NCBI GenBank assembly: GCA_013330825.1
Contig: DUHN01000008.1
Span: 32,650-45,554, forward strand
Reading direction: 5' to 3'
Length of the DNA: 12,905 nucleotides
Source of the DNA: Candidatus Woesearchaeota archaeon
GTDB lineage: Archaea > Nanobdellota > Nanobdellia > Woesearchaeales > GW2011-AR4
Each line of letters opens with the position of its first letter. Positions within the stretch are counted from its first letter, which is position 1. This document shows positions 6,139-12,349 of the stretch, one piece after another. The notes under the pieces were generated by a model, which was not told where the DNA came from, did not search any database, and saw nothing but the letters and a program-made list of their open reading frames with translations. The translations under genes and the position numbers were made by a program.

Positions 6139-7581
6139 CTACTTTTCTGACCCATTGGAGAGTATGCCCCGTATGATGGAATAGTCGGTCTTGTCAAACG
6201 TCCTGAGCAGGAAAATGGCCGTCGCATAGACTGCCGCCCCGATGCCGGCAAGGATGAGGACATGCAGATGGAGATACTGCACCGCACCGAACATGAGTAC
6301 GGCAGCGATGAGTGGTCTGGCAACGCCTCCGATGGAGAAAGGCAGCCTGACCGTCTTTGAAACGAACGCGTGATAGGTGATGAACAGCACTACCTCGGTC
6401 ACCAATGTCGAGATGGCGGCCCCGGCGATGCCATAGAGGGGGATGAGGATGAGATTGAGGAGGACATTGACGCCTGCGGTGATGCCCTGCCCAATCATGC
6501 GCTGCTTCTGCCTGTCAATCGCGGACAGCGTGATGCCGAGATGGAAATTGACGAATTTCAGGAAGAGATACCACGCGATGATCTTCAGCACGAGCGAGGC
6601 CGCCGCATACTCCGCTCCGTAGAGGAAGGCGACAATACCGTCGGAAAGCGCGTACAGGCCGACAGAGACCGGAAGCCCGATGATGTAGAGATACTTGAGC
6701 GATCTCCCGTACAGCAGCGCGAGCTTTTCCCTTGAAGAGGCATGATAGCGGGAGAGCACCGGATAGATGGCATTGGTGTATACCATGGGCACGAAGAGCA
6801 CGGCCAATGCAATATTGTAGGCGCTGCTGAACAGGGCGACGGCCACGTCCCCCTCCATGACCGAGAGCATGAACCCGCTGATGTAGAAATACAGGCTGCC
6901 GAACAGGATGGCCAGCCCGAAGGGCAGCGCTTCCCTGAGCATGGACTTCATGTAGGCAACATCAAGGAGGGAAAAACTCAGCCGGCCCCTGGAAAACACC
7001 CTCCACACGATAAGCGACCCCATCAGCACGACGCCCGCTTCAACCACCACGAAGGAAACCGAGAAGGCAACGATGCCTTTGCCCAGGACAAGAATGGTGA
7101 TGCTCGCTGCGGCAAGGACAGCCATCCTCGTTATCTTGAGCAGAGAATCGAACTCCATGCGTTCGAACGCCCTGAAGATGGAGTAGAGCAGTTCTGTGAA
7201 CGTCCCTAAAATGGCGAAGAACCAGATGATGTAGACAATGCCTTTTGTCGTTTGCGGATATCTAAAGAGATTGAGGACGATGACGATGAATGCTCCGGAC
7301 AAGGCCGAAAAGATGATCTTCAGGAAAATGCTGTTGGCGACGTATTTTTCCAGCCCGCCCTTGTCCCTGGCCACCGTCCGCACCAGCAGCTGGTTGAGGC
7401 CCCAGTCGGCGAGGATCATGGCGATGAACGAGAGGGAGAGCGCGAAGCTGAACTTGCCGAAGTCCTCCTGGCTCAGCAGCCGCGCGGCGTAGATCATCAC
7501 CACGAACTGCAGGACCTTCGACACCATCTCCGCGGCCGCGAGATAGGCGGTGTTCCGCGAGATTCTCCTTGCCGTCCCCAT
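6139..7581 (-). CDS. Flippase of the Wzx/MATE-like polysaccharide exporter family
   Basis: This 480-residue integral membrane protein has about 12-14 hydrophobic segments across its whole length. The N-terminus (NTAYLAAAEMVSKVLQFVV, then AARLLSQEDFGKFSFALS) is the hallmark of the polysaccharide-synthesis flippase group. Internal motifs such as YNIALAVLFVP, LYGAEYAAA and LIPLYGIAGAAIST are typical of the second half. It should move lipid-linked oligosaccharides across the cytoplasmic membrane for cell-surface glycan or protein glycosylation. The start at 7581 is 26 bp from a TTTTTAAG box, so the mRNA is probably leaderless. The two nucleotidyltransferase-like genes follow with a 4-nt gap and then a 28-bp overlap, forming one operon. 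Confidence 0.93.
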   Translation of the reverse strand: MGTARRISRNTAYLAAAEMVSKVLQFVVMIYAARLLSQEDFGKFSFALSLSFIAMILADWGLNQLLVRTVARDKGGLEKYVANSIFLKIIFSALSGAFIVIVLNLFRYPQTTKGIVYIIWFFAILGTFTELLYSIFRAFERMEFDSLLKITRMAVLAAASITILVLGKGIVAFSVSFVVVEAGVVLMGSLIVWRVFSRGRLSFSLLDVAYMKSMLREALPFGLAILFGSLYFYISGFMLSVMEGDVAVALFSSAYNIALAVLFVPMVYTNAIYPVLSRYHASSREKLALLYGRSLKYLYIIGLPVSVGLYALSDGIVAFLYGAEYAAASLVLKIIAWYLFLKFVNFHLGITLSAIDRQKQRMIGQGITAGVNVLLNLILIPLYGIAGAAISTLVTEVVLFITYHAFVSKTVRLPFSIGGVARPLIAAVLMFGAVQYLHLHVLILAGIGAAVYATAIFLLRTFDKTDYSIIRGILSNGSEK

Positions 7582-7603
7582 GCCCCAAAACAGCGCAAGA
7601 TTG

Positions 7604-7611
7604 CTTAAAAA
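7604..7611 (-). promoter_or_regulatory. Flippase TATA box
   Basis: On the minus strand the sequence reads AAAGG followed by TTTTTAAG, a BRE-TATA arrangement whose centre is 26-27 bp from the ATG at 7581. It lies in the 49-bp gap after the PurE-like gene. The T-run may also help terminate the upstream transcript. The 12-mer AAAGGTTTTTAA is identical to that at the PurE-like promoter. Confidence 0.65.
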
Positions 7612-7630
7612 CCTTTGGTACTTTGGTAGG

Positions 7631-8395
7631 CTATTTAGAATACGCCCTTACCTTCTCCACCTGCTCCTTGCGGTACGCGATGAGCTTGCCCGTATATTTC
7701 CCGCCGATGTTGAGGATCTCTACCGCCCCGATGGCCGCATTGGTCCCGTTGTTGAGGCCGACCCACAGCCCTCGGGAGGAATTCTTCAGGAGGGCCAAGG
7801 CAAGCTCCGGGGCATCTTCCTCCTTCTCCGCGACAGGGCAATAGATGGCAAAACCGTCCTCTTTCTTTGGGAGGTGGGCAGCCGGAATGAAGGCCAGGTT
7901 GAGGGCAGAGGCGTCCATTGCCTTCCCCTTGGTGCAGGGGACATCAAATTTTCTGAGAACCTCTTCTGCCTTCCCCATGGCGGCATTTTCCCCGCCGACA
8001 AGCACTGCCTTATCATATCCTTTCAGCATCTGCGCGGCAGCCCCTGCAGCCTCTTTCCCGTTATCCACCCCGGTGCACAGCACCGGGACGCCGGGAGGCA
8101 TCTGCATGATGGAAAGAAGCGCATCCAGCCCCCCGAGATTGCCCGAACAAGGAACCCCGATCACCGGGCAGAGAACCTTGGCGGCCACGACGCCGGGAAG
8201 CGCGGCAGCCAGGCCGGCCCCGGCGATGACGACCCTATACTTTTTTTTGAGAATGCGCTCCACGTCTTCGGGCGTCTTGTGCGCGCTCGCCACCCTGAAG
8301 TCGTAAGATATCTTGTTTTTATCAAGGGCTTCGAGGACTTGTTTGTACGCTTTCTCGTCGCCTTTTGAGGCGAACAGCACGAGGACATCAGCCAT
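7631..8395 (-). CDS. PurE-like protein (AIR carboxylase/N5-CAIR mutase family) with extra C-terminal half
   Basis: This is a 254-residue protein; a normal PurE has about 160. Residues 1-125 follow PurE closely: ASKGD near the N-terminus (Ser10, Asp13), RVASAHKTP (His39, corresponding to E. coli His45), VVIAGAGLAAALPG, PVIGVP and LLSIMQMPPGVPV. The histidine in the usual GGAAHLPG segment is replaced by Ala65. Residues about 130-254 look like a degenerate second copy: KAVLVGGENAAMGKAEEVL resembles a PurE first strand and helix, and VGLNNGTNAAIGAVEIL resembles the end of the first unit (TGVDNGKEAAGAAAQML). Tandem PurE proteins are known in some methanogens. It may act in purine synthesis (AIR or N5-CAIR to CAIR) or be a paralogue with another role. 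LarB is unlikely because its PurE-like domain is C-terminal. ATG at 8395 is preferred over 8422 because it follows GGAG. Confidence 0.72.
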   Translation of the reverse strand: MADVLVLFASKGDEKAYKQVLEALDKNKISYDFRVASAHKTPEDVERILKKKYRVVIAGAGLAAALPGVVAAKVLCPVIGVPCSGNLGGLDALLSIMQMPPGVPVLCTGVDNGKEAAGAAAQMLKGYDKAVLVGGENAAMGKAEEVLRKFDVPCTKGKAMDASALNLAFIPAAHLPKKEDGFAIYCPVAEKEEDAPELALALLKNSSRGLWVGLNNGTNAAIGAVEILNIGGKYTGKLIAYRKEQVEKVRAYSK

Positions 8396-8399
8396 TGTT

Positions 8400-8403
8400 C
8401 TCC
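8400..8403 (-). promoter_or_regulatory. Shine-Dalgarno site of the PurE-like gene
   Basis: On the minus strand GTGGAGAACA directly precedes the ATG, giving GGAG with 4 nt spacing. The predicted transcription start near 8405 would give a leader of about 10 nt that just contains it. This decides the start at 8395 over the in-frame ATG at 8422. Confidence 0.5.
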
Positions 8404-8427
8404 ACCCTTCCAACGAACGCAACCCCC

Positions 8428-8435
8428 ATTAAAAA
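8428..8435 (-). promoter_or_regulatory. TATA box of the PurE-like gene
   Basis: The minus strand reads TTTTTAAT after AAAGG. The box overlaps the TAA stop codon (8429-8431) of the glycosyltransferase gene, so the promoter lies at the very end of the upstream coding region. The predicted start of transcription is near 8405. Confidence 0.55.
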
Positions 8436-9565
8436 CCTTTACCCTTCACCGGCCCGGATTTTCCCCTCCTGCCGATAACGGCGAGCGCCTTCTCGAACTC
8501 TCCCGCGACCGCGTCCCAGGTATTTCCCCTTACGTGCTTCCGGTACGGGATGCGTCCTTTGCCGAGCTGCCGCTTGAGCGCGGCTGCCATGCCCTCCGCA
8601 TCATCAGGCTCGCAGAGGCTTTCTTTGAAGCGGGAAAGGAGGAGCGCGACATCCCCTACCCTTGTCGCCACGATGGGGACATTGCAGGCCATGTACTCCA
8701 CGACCTTGTAGGGGAAGCAGTACTCGGTGAACGCGTTCTTCCTGTTCGGCACCACGACCGCATCGCAGGCGTTGATGAGCTTGACCACTTCGCCCTGGTT
8801 TAGGGAGCCAAGATACCTGACGCCTTCCTGCGTAAGCTCCAGATATTTCTCCTCATCCCCGTAGAAGCGCCCGGCAATCACCAGCAGAAGGTCAGGGTTG
8901 TCCTTCCTCAATCCCGCAAACGCCTCGAGAAGGACGTCAATCCCCTGGCTCCGCTGGATGCTCCCCATGTAGCCGATGAGCTTCGCCCGTGCAGGCAATC
9001 CGAGCGCTTTCCTGCATCTCTCCCTAGGCAGCGGCCTGAACAATTTCATGTCAGCGCCGTTCTCCGCCACAAACACGTTTTCCTTCCGCATCGGAGCAAT
9101 CTTCCTCCCGAGGGAATGGCTGACCGTCGTTATTGCATCGGCATCCCTGATGGCCTTCCGCTCCAGCACGTGCATGAAGGGGAGGGAATACGTTGCATAC
9201 GTCTCGTAATTGTCATGCAAGTCGTAGACGAGCCGCGTCCCAGCCTTTCGTGCAGCCCATCTCCCGACAACGCCCCACAGCGGGTCGCTGGTCGCGACAA
9301 GCGCATCGTACCACTCCTTCCTCAGCTGCCGCACGAGGCCGGAGCAAAACCCTGCTGCGGAGAAAATCCCGAAGGGCCGGATAAGGACTTTGATGCCGTG
9401 CAGTGTCGTATTTCTTGACTCACGCTTGCGGTAGTCCGCGCAATAGAAGTGGATGGTGTGGCCTCTTTTCGCCAGCGCGGAGAAGAGCCGCGTCTGCCTC
9501 CCGAAATCCTCGGAGATGATGTCCCGGGTGGCCGTATACCTGCTCGTGAGGACAAGTAGTTTCAT
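8429..9565 (-). CDS. Family GT4-like glycosyltransferase (GT-B fold)
   Basis: This 378-residue protein transfers a sugar from an NDP-sugar to a glycan acceptor, probably at the cytoplasmic face of the membrane. The N-terminal Rossmann half begins MKLLVLTSRY and includes VYDLHDNYETY (113-123) and a TTVSHSL segment (146-152). The C-terminal donor half has VAENGADMKLFRP (166-178), IGYMGSIQRSQGID (197-210), and the conserved Glu290 in PYKVVEYMACNVPIVATRVGD. The first Glu of the classic EX7E pair is offset by one residue (TEYCFP). An ATG at 9604 is in frame but lies upstream of the TATA box at 9587-9594, so 9565 is the start and the mRNA is probably leaderless. The protein ends in a basic tail. 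Donor and acceptor cannot be told from sequence; UDP-xylose or UDP-glucuronate from the neighbouring pathway are candidates. Confidence 0.88.
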   Translation of the reverse strand: MKLLVLTSRYTATRDIISEDFGRQTRLFSALAKRGHTIHFYCADYRKRESRNTTLHGIKVLIRPFGIFSAAGFCSGLVRQLRKEWYDALVATSDPLWGVVGRWAARKAGTRLVYDLHDNYETYATYSLPFMHVLERKAIRDADAITTVSHSLGRKIAPMRKENVFVAENGADMKLFRPLPRERCRKALGLPARAKLIGYMGSIQRSQGIDVLLEAFAGLRKDNPDLLLVIAGRFYGDEEKYLELTQEGVRYLGSLNQGEVVKLINACDAVVVPNRKNAFTEYCFPYKVVEYMACNVPIVATRVGDVALLLSRFKESLCEPDDAEGMAAALKRQLGKGRIPYRKHVRGNTWDAVAGEFEKALAVIGRRGKSGPVKGKGF

Positions 9566-9586
9566 ATCCCCTGCTTCGTTTGTCGA

Positions 9587-9594
9587 TTTATATA
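9587..9594 (-). promoter_or_regulatory. Glycosyltransferase TATA box
   Basis: The minus strand reads TATATAAA. Its centre is 26 bp from the ATG at 9565, predicting transcription from the start codon itself. It lies between the radical SAM gene stop (9638) and the glycosyltransferase start. Confidence 0.7.
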
Positions 9595-9637
9595 TCTTGC
9601 CCATCAGAAAAACAGCCGCAAATAATCACGTTTTCAT

Positions 9638-11161
9638 CTATGGCTGAAAGTCAAAACCCCCTATTTGCTGTGGCCGAAGATACCGCAAGCATATTTTTGA
9701 CAACTCGTTGAAATGGTCATTTAGCCTTTGAGGGGAGACACCCATAGGCTCAACATAAATCGCGCTCGCTTCCCGAAGAGTGGTGTAGTCAGGATCGATA
9801 TCCTTCTGCAATGGCATACCTGTCTTCTTAAGGTAGAACTCCTGTACCTCCCTGTCTCTGGCGAGATTGTTATACCACGGGGTGCCCCTCAAAGGCATTC
9901 CGCCTGACAAGTCCACCCGCACGATGCCCCCCTCTCCATACGTTTTTTTTGCATGTCTATCGAGAATCCTATCAAGACAATCAGCATTGTAGCGCAGGGT
10001 TTCTTCAGATTCTCCCGGCATGCCGACAATAAGCGGCAGGAACACGTCCACCTTATTTTCAGTCAATGAACCGATGAGGTCCGCTATCTCAGGATACCCA
10101 TAGGCTCTTTTATGAGATTTGCTGTTGACCTCCGGGGAGAAATTTTCTATTCCCAAAAAGAGATTGATAATCCCAACCTCGTGCAATAACCGTATCATTT
10201 CAGTGCTATCTTCCGGCGTGAAGTATGGCGCATATCCATATGCCCTGAATTGGAGGTTATCAGGCAATGAAGCCTTCTTGCGCGCTTCTGAGAGTGCACG
10301 AAGCTTCGGCAGGGTGGCTGCGATGTCATCACAAAGGAAGTACTCCGTAATGCCGTGTGTAGAGTAAAGATGCCCTATTTGCCCCCAAAATCTTTCTGCC
10401 AGCATGCTCTGGGTCGTGGTCCGTTGGCTGGTGCAGTATGCGCAAGGACCCTCTTGCTCTGCTTTTTCACAGCCTGTCGTGAATTGAACACCGATTCTGC
10501 CGATGAAACTGCCGCCAGAACCCTTCCTCAACTCTCCAAACAAACGAGTGCGTGAATCATACCCTTCCATGATGGCTGCGTAGTTTTGGGTATGTGTGAA
10601 ATCCCAACGGGGACGTCTGTTAAGGTTGAAGGGCCTGGAAGGGCCCATCATTACCTTACCATCCACCCGATAAAAGAGATTGGGAATTTGTTGTGGGGAG
10701 AATCCTCGGAGGATTCCCACAATCGTCTCCTCACCATCTCCCCTGGCGATATAATCCACCGCAGGATGCTGTTCCAGGACTAAACGGGCAATCAATGGGT
10801 TGGACACCCCATAACTCCCAAGCACGACCCGCTTGCCAAGGTCAATCTCCTTCAATTTCCATGCCAGCTCCAACCCAGACTCAAGGTTATGGAACCACAC
10901 GCTAACCCCTACAACATCTGCATCGGCACAACTCTCCACAACATCGTCAACAGTCCTGTACGAAAACGCATAATCCTCCGCTGACATGCCGCTGGCAACA
11001 GAATCACTGATGCAGCTAATGTCCGCATCAGGGAAGCGCTGCCTCGCGACTGCCGCCAGCACTTCAATGCCTGACTGGGGAGGATTCACTAGGTCCTCGG
11101 TTCCCCATGTGATGCCGCCATACTTCTTTGACGGGGGCGGAAATACGAGCTTCGCTTTCAT
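9638..11161 (-). CDS. Radical SAM protein with B12-binding-like N-terminal domain and CX8CX2C cluster motif
   Basis: This is a 507-residue protein. Residues 1-150 resemble the N-terminal cobalamin-binding-like domain of B12-radical SAM proteins: VFPPPSKKYG, then ADVVGVSVWFHN, and DYIARGDGEET before the radical domain. The DxHxxG cobalamin-ligand motif is not visible. The radical SAM barrel starts near 220 with IGVQFTTGCEKAEQEGPCAYC. The three cysteines, Cys231, Cys240 and Cys243, have spacing CX8CX2C rather than the common CX3CX2C. Downstream barrel elements include FLGIENFSPEV and LIVGMPGESEETL, typical of this superfamily. The reaction and substrate are not recognisable. The gene stands alone, with an SD (AGAGG, 11170-11174) 8 nt before the ATG. 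Its codons end in A or T more often than those of neighbouring genes, which may mean separate acquisition. Confidence 0.82.
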   Translation of the reverse strand: MKAKLVFPPPSKKYGGITWGTEDLVNPPQSGIEVLAAVARQRFPDADISCISDSVASGMSAEDYAFSYRTVDDVVESCADADVVGVSVWFHNLESGLELAWKLKEIDLGKRVVLGSYGVSNPLIARLVLEQHPAVDYIARGDGEETIVGILRGFSPQQIPNLFYRVDGKVMMGPSRPFNLNRRPRWDFTHTQNYAAIMEGYDSRTRLFGELRKGSGGSFIGRIGVQFTTGCEKAEQEGPCAYCTSQRTTTQSMLAERFWGQIGHLYSTHGITEYFLCDDIAATLPKLRALSEARKKASLPDNLQFRAYGYAPYFTPEDSTEMIRLLHEVGIINLFLGIENFSPEVNSKSHKRAYGYPEIADLIGSLTENKVDVFLPLIVGMPGESEETLRYNADCLDRILDRHAKKTYGEGGIVRVDLSGGMPLRGTPWYNNLARDREVQEFYLKKTGMPLQKDIDPDYTTLREASAIYVEPMGVSPQRLNDHFNELSKICLRYLRPQQIGGFDFQP

Positions 11162-11236
11162 GCAGGCAGCCTCTATAATTTAACCACTTATTAGTGAATA
11201 TTTTGTATCCATTAATATAATAAATCTTTGGCACAA

Positions 11237-11251
11237 AATTACATAATAATT
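11237..11251. promoter_or_regulatory. Possible Lrp-type operator (AATTA-N5-TAATT)
   Basis: This perfect 5+5 inverted repeat with a 5-bp spacer sits just upstream of the BRE/TATA of the Lrp-like gene. Lrp/AsnC proteins typically bind 13-15-bp AT-rich palindromes and often control their own promoters. In such AT-rich sequence a short palindrome can arise by chance, so support is weak. Confidence 0.25.
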
Positions 11252-11258
11252 GAAAATA

Positions 11259-11266
11259 TTTATAAA
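11259..11266 (+). promoter_or_regulatory. TATA box of the Lrp-like regulator gene
   Basis: TTTATAAA is preceded by GAAAATA, a good BRE match. The centre is 27-28 bp from the ATG at 11290, so the transcript should be leaderless or nearly so. Confidence 0.7.
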
Positions 11267-11289
11267 TAAATTAAATTATTAAGTAAAAT

Positions 11290-12276
11290 ATGCATCAATT
11301 GGACAAAATAGACAGAAAAATCCTGCACGAGCTGGACCTCAACGCCCGCCTCCCGCTTTCACAGTTGGCAAAAAGGCTTGGGCTGTCCAGGGACGTCGCC
11401 AATTACAGGATGAAGAAGCTTGAAAAAGAGAAGGTAATCAGAGGCTACCGTGCGTTCATTGATGCCTCCCGGCTTGGCTACCGGATGTACCGCGTCTGCC
11501 TCAAGTTCTACGCCATCAGCAACAAGGATTACATTGAATTGACCGATATGCTGGCAAGCCAGGAAAATGTCTTCTGGGTGGGCCAGACCGACGGCTTCAT
11601 CGACATCGTCTTCGGCGCCTGGTTCAGGACAGCCAGCGAATTCAACGATTTCTATGCGTCAATCATAGAGAAGTTCCGGCCAGTCATCAAGCAGGACTAT
11701 GTCCATGAGCTGCTGTCCTACTCGTATCTTGACAGGGCACATCTCATAGACTCAAAAGCATTCCAAAGGTCTGAGATTATAGTCGGGGGAAACAGGGAAG
11801 AGGCTATCGACGGCAAAGACATCGAAATACTCAGAATGCTCTCCACAAACGCAAGAACTCCCCTCATAGGCATCGCAAACAACCTCAGGATGGACAGCGC
11901 TTCAATCATCTACCGGATAAGGAATCTCGAGAGCAAAGGAGTGGTTGCCGGCTACAAGGTCGACCTTAGCCTTAAGGAGCTCTACAGATCCTTCTACTCT
12001 ATCAAGATGTACCTCTCCCGGTTTGGGAGGAGGAGAGAACTTATAGCATATCTGAAATCCAAGCCCATCGTGGTCAATTTCACGCGGGCGATTGGAAGCT
12101 GGGACGTGGAGTTTGATGTGGAAGTGGAAAATGACGGAGAATACCATTCATTCATCCAGGACGTCAAGGACAGGTTTGACTTCATCTCAGAAATCTCCTT
12201 CTTCAGGGTGACAAAAAACCTCAAGGTGACAAACCTGCCTCGGATTACCCCTCAAGACAACCATTGCAAAGCATAA
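11290..12276 (+). CDS. Tandem Lrp/AsnC-family transcriptional regulator (two HTH plus two RAM-like units)
   Basis: This 328-residue protein is about twice the usual Lrp length because the whole unit is duplicated. The first winged helix-turn-helix spans about residues 3-50 (LDKIDRKILHELDLNARLPL through LAKRLGLSRDVANYRMKKLEKEKVIRGY). An effector-binding/oligomerisation-like alpha-beta domain follows to about 150. The second HTH, about 173-225, repeats the pattern: IDGKDIEILRMLSTNARTPL, then IANNLRMDSASIIYRIRNLESKGVVAGY. A second alpha-beta domain ends near 320. The units are diverged but clearly homologous. It should act as a DNA-binding regulator, possibly responding to amino acids or other small ligands. 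Because both halves are covalently linked, one chain may mimic an Lrp dimer. Likely targets include its own promoter and the divergent radical SAM gene, by position only. Confidence 0.88.
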   Translation: MHQLDKIDRKILHELDLNARLPLSQLAKRLGLSRDVANYRMKKLEKEKVIRGYRAFIDASRLGYRMYRVCLKFYAISNKDYIELTDMLASQENVFWVGQTDGFIDIVFGAWFRTASEFNDFYASIIEKFRPVIKQDYVHELLSYSYLDRAHLIDSKAFQRSEIIVGGNREEAIDGKDIEILRMLSTNARTPLIGIANNLRMDSASIIYRIRNLESKGVVAGYKVDLSLKELYRSFYSIKMYLSRFGRRRELIAYLKSKPIVVNFTRAIGSWDVEFDVEVENDGEYHSFIQDVKDRFDFISEISFFRVTKNLKVTNLPRITPQDNHCKA

Positions 12277-12278
12277 CC

Positions 12279-12286
12279 TTTATAAA
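12279..12286 (+). promoter_or_regulatory. gyrA promoter TATA box
   Basis: TTTATAAA begins 2 nt after the Lrp-like gene stop. A start of transcription 26 bp downstream of its centre falls at 12308-12309, exactly on the ATG of a 13-codon ORF and 37 nt before the gyrA ATG. Confidence 0.65.
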
Positions 12287-12307
12287 CGAAAAAACACTCC
12301 TTTTTGC

Positions 12308-12349
12308 ATGGATTTACCGTCGGGAAATGACCGTTTTCTGAGCCCATGA
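12308..12349 (+). CDS. Candidate leaderless 13-residue upstream peptide overlapping the gyrA start
   Basis: ATG at 12308 opens a 13-codon frame ([13 protein letters not shown]) ending in TGA at 12347-12349, which overlaps the gyrA ATG at 12346 as ATGA. The ATG is at the transcription start predicted from the TATA box at 12279-12286, as at the apparently leaderless genes in this window. The gyrA ATG itself has no Shine-Dalgarno sequence, so its ribosomes may arrive by termination-reinitiation after this peptide. The layout is seen; translation and any regulatory role are inferred. A chance ORF in a short leader is possible. Confidence 0.4.
   Translation: MDLPSGNDRFLSP

Larger units (their letters stand above)
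11162..11289. promoter_or_regulatory. AT-rich divergent intergenic region
   Basis: These 128 bp separate the radical SAM gene (leftward) from the Lrp-like gene (rightward) and are strikingly AT-rich against GC-rich coding surroundings. For the leftward gene, a possible minus-strand TATA box (TTTATTAT, 11217-11224, preceded by CAAAGA) would start a leader of about 33 nt containing the AGAGG site at 11170-11174. Two small inverted repeats are visible: CACT-4-AGTG (11185-11196) and AATTA-5-TAATT (11237-11251). No ORF is supported here. Confidence 0.5.

Noticed and set aside
7631..8395. LarB assignment for the PurE-like protein
   Set aside because: LarB carries its PurE-like domain at the C-terminus after a distinct N-terminal region. 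Here the clear PurE unit is N-terminal.
12291..12305. A-run and T-run after the Lrp-like gene as a hairpin terminator
   Set aside because: A stem of only A-T pairs is weak, and the T5 lies inside the gyrA promoter-leader. It could assist termination but does not support a called feature.
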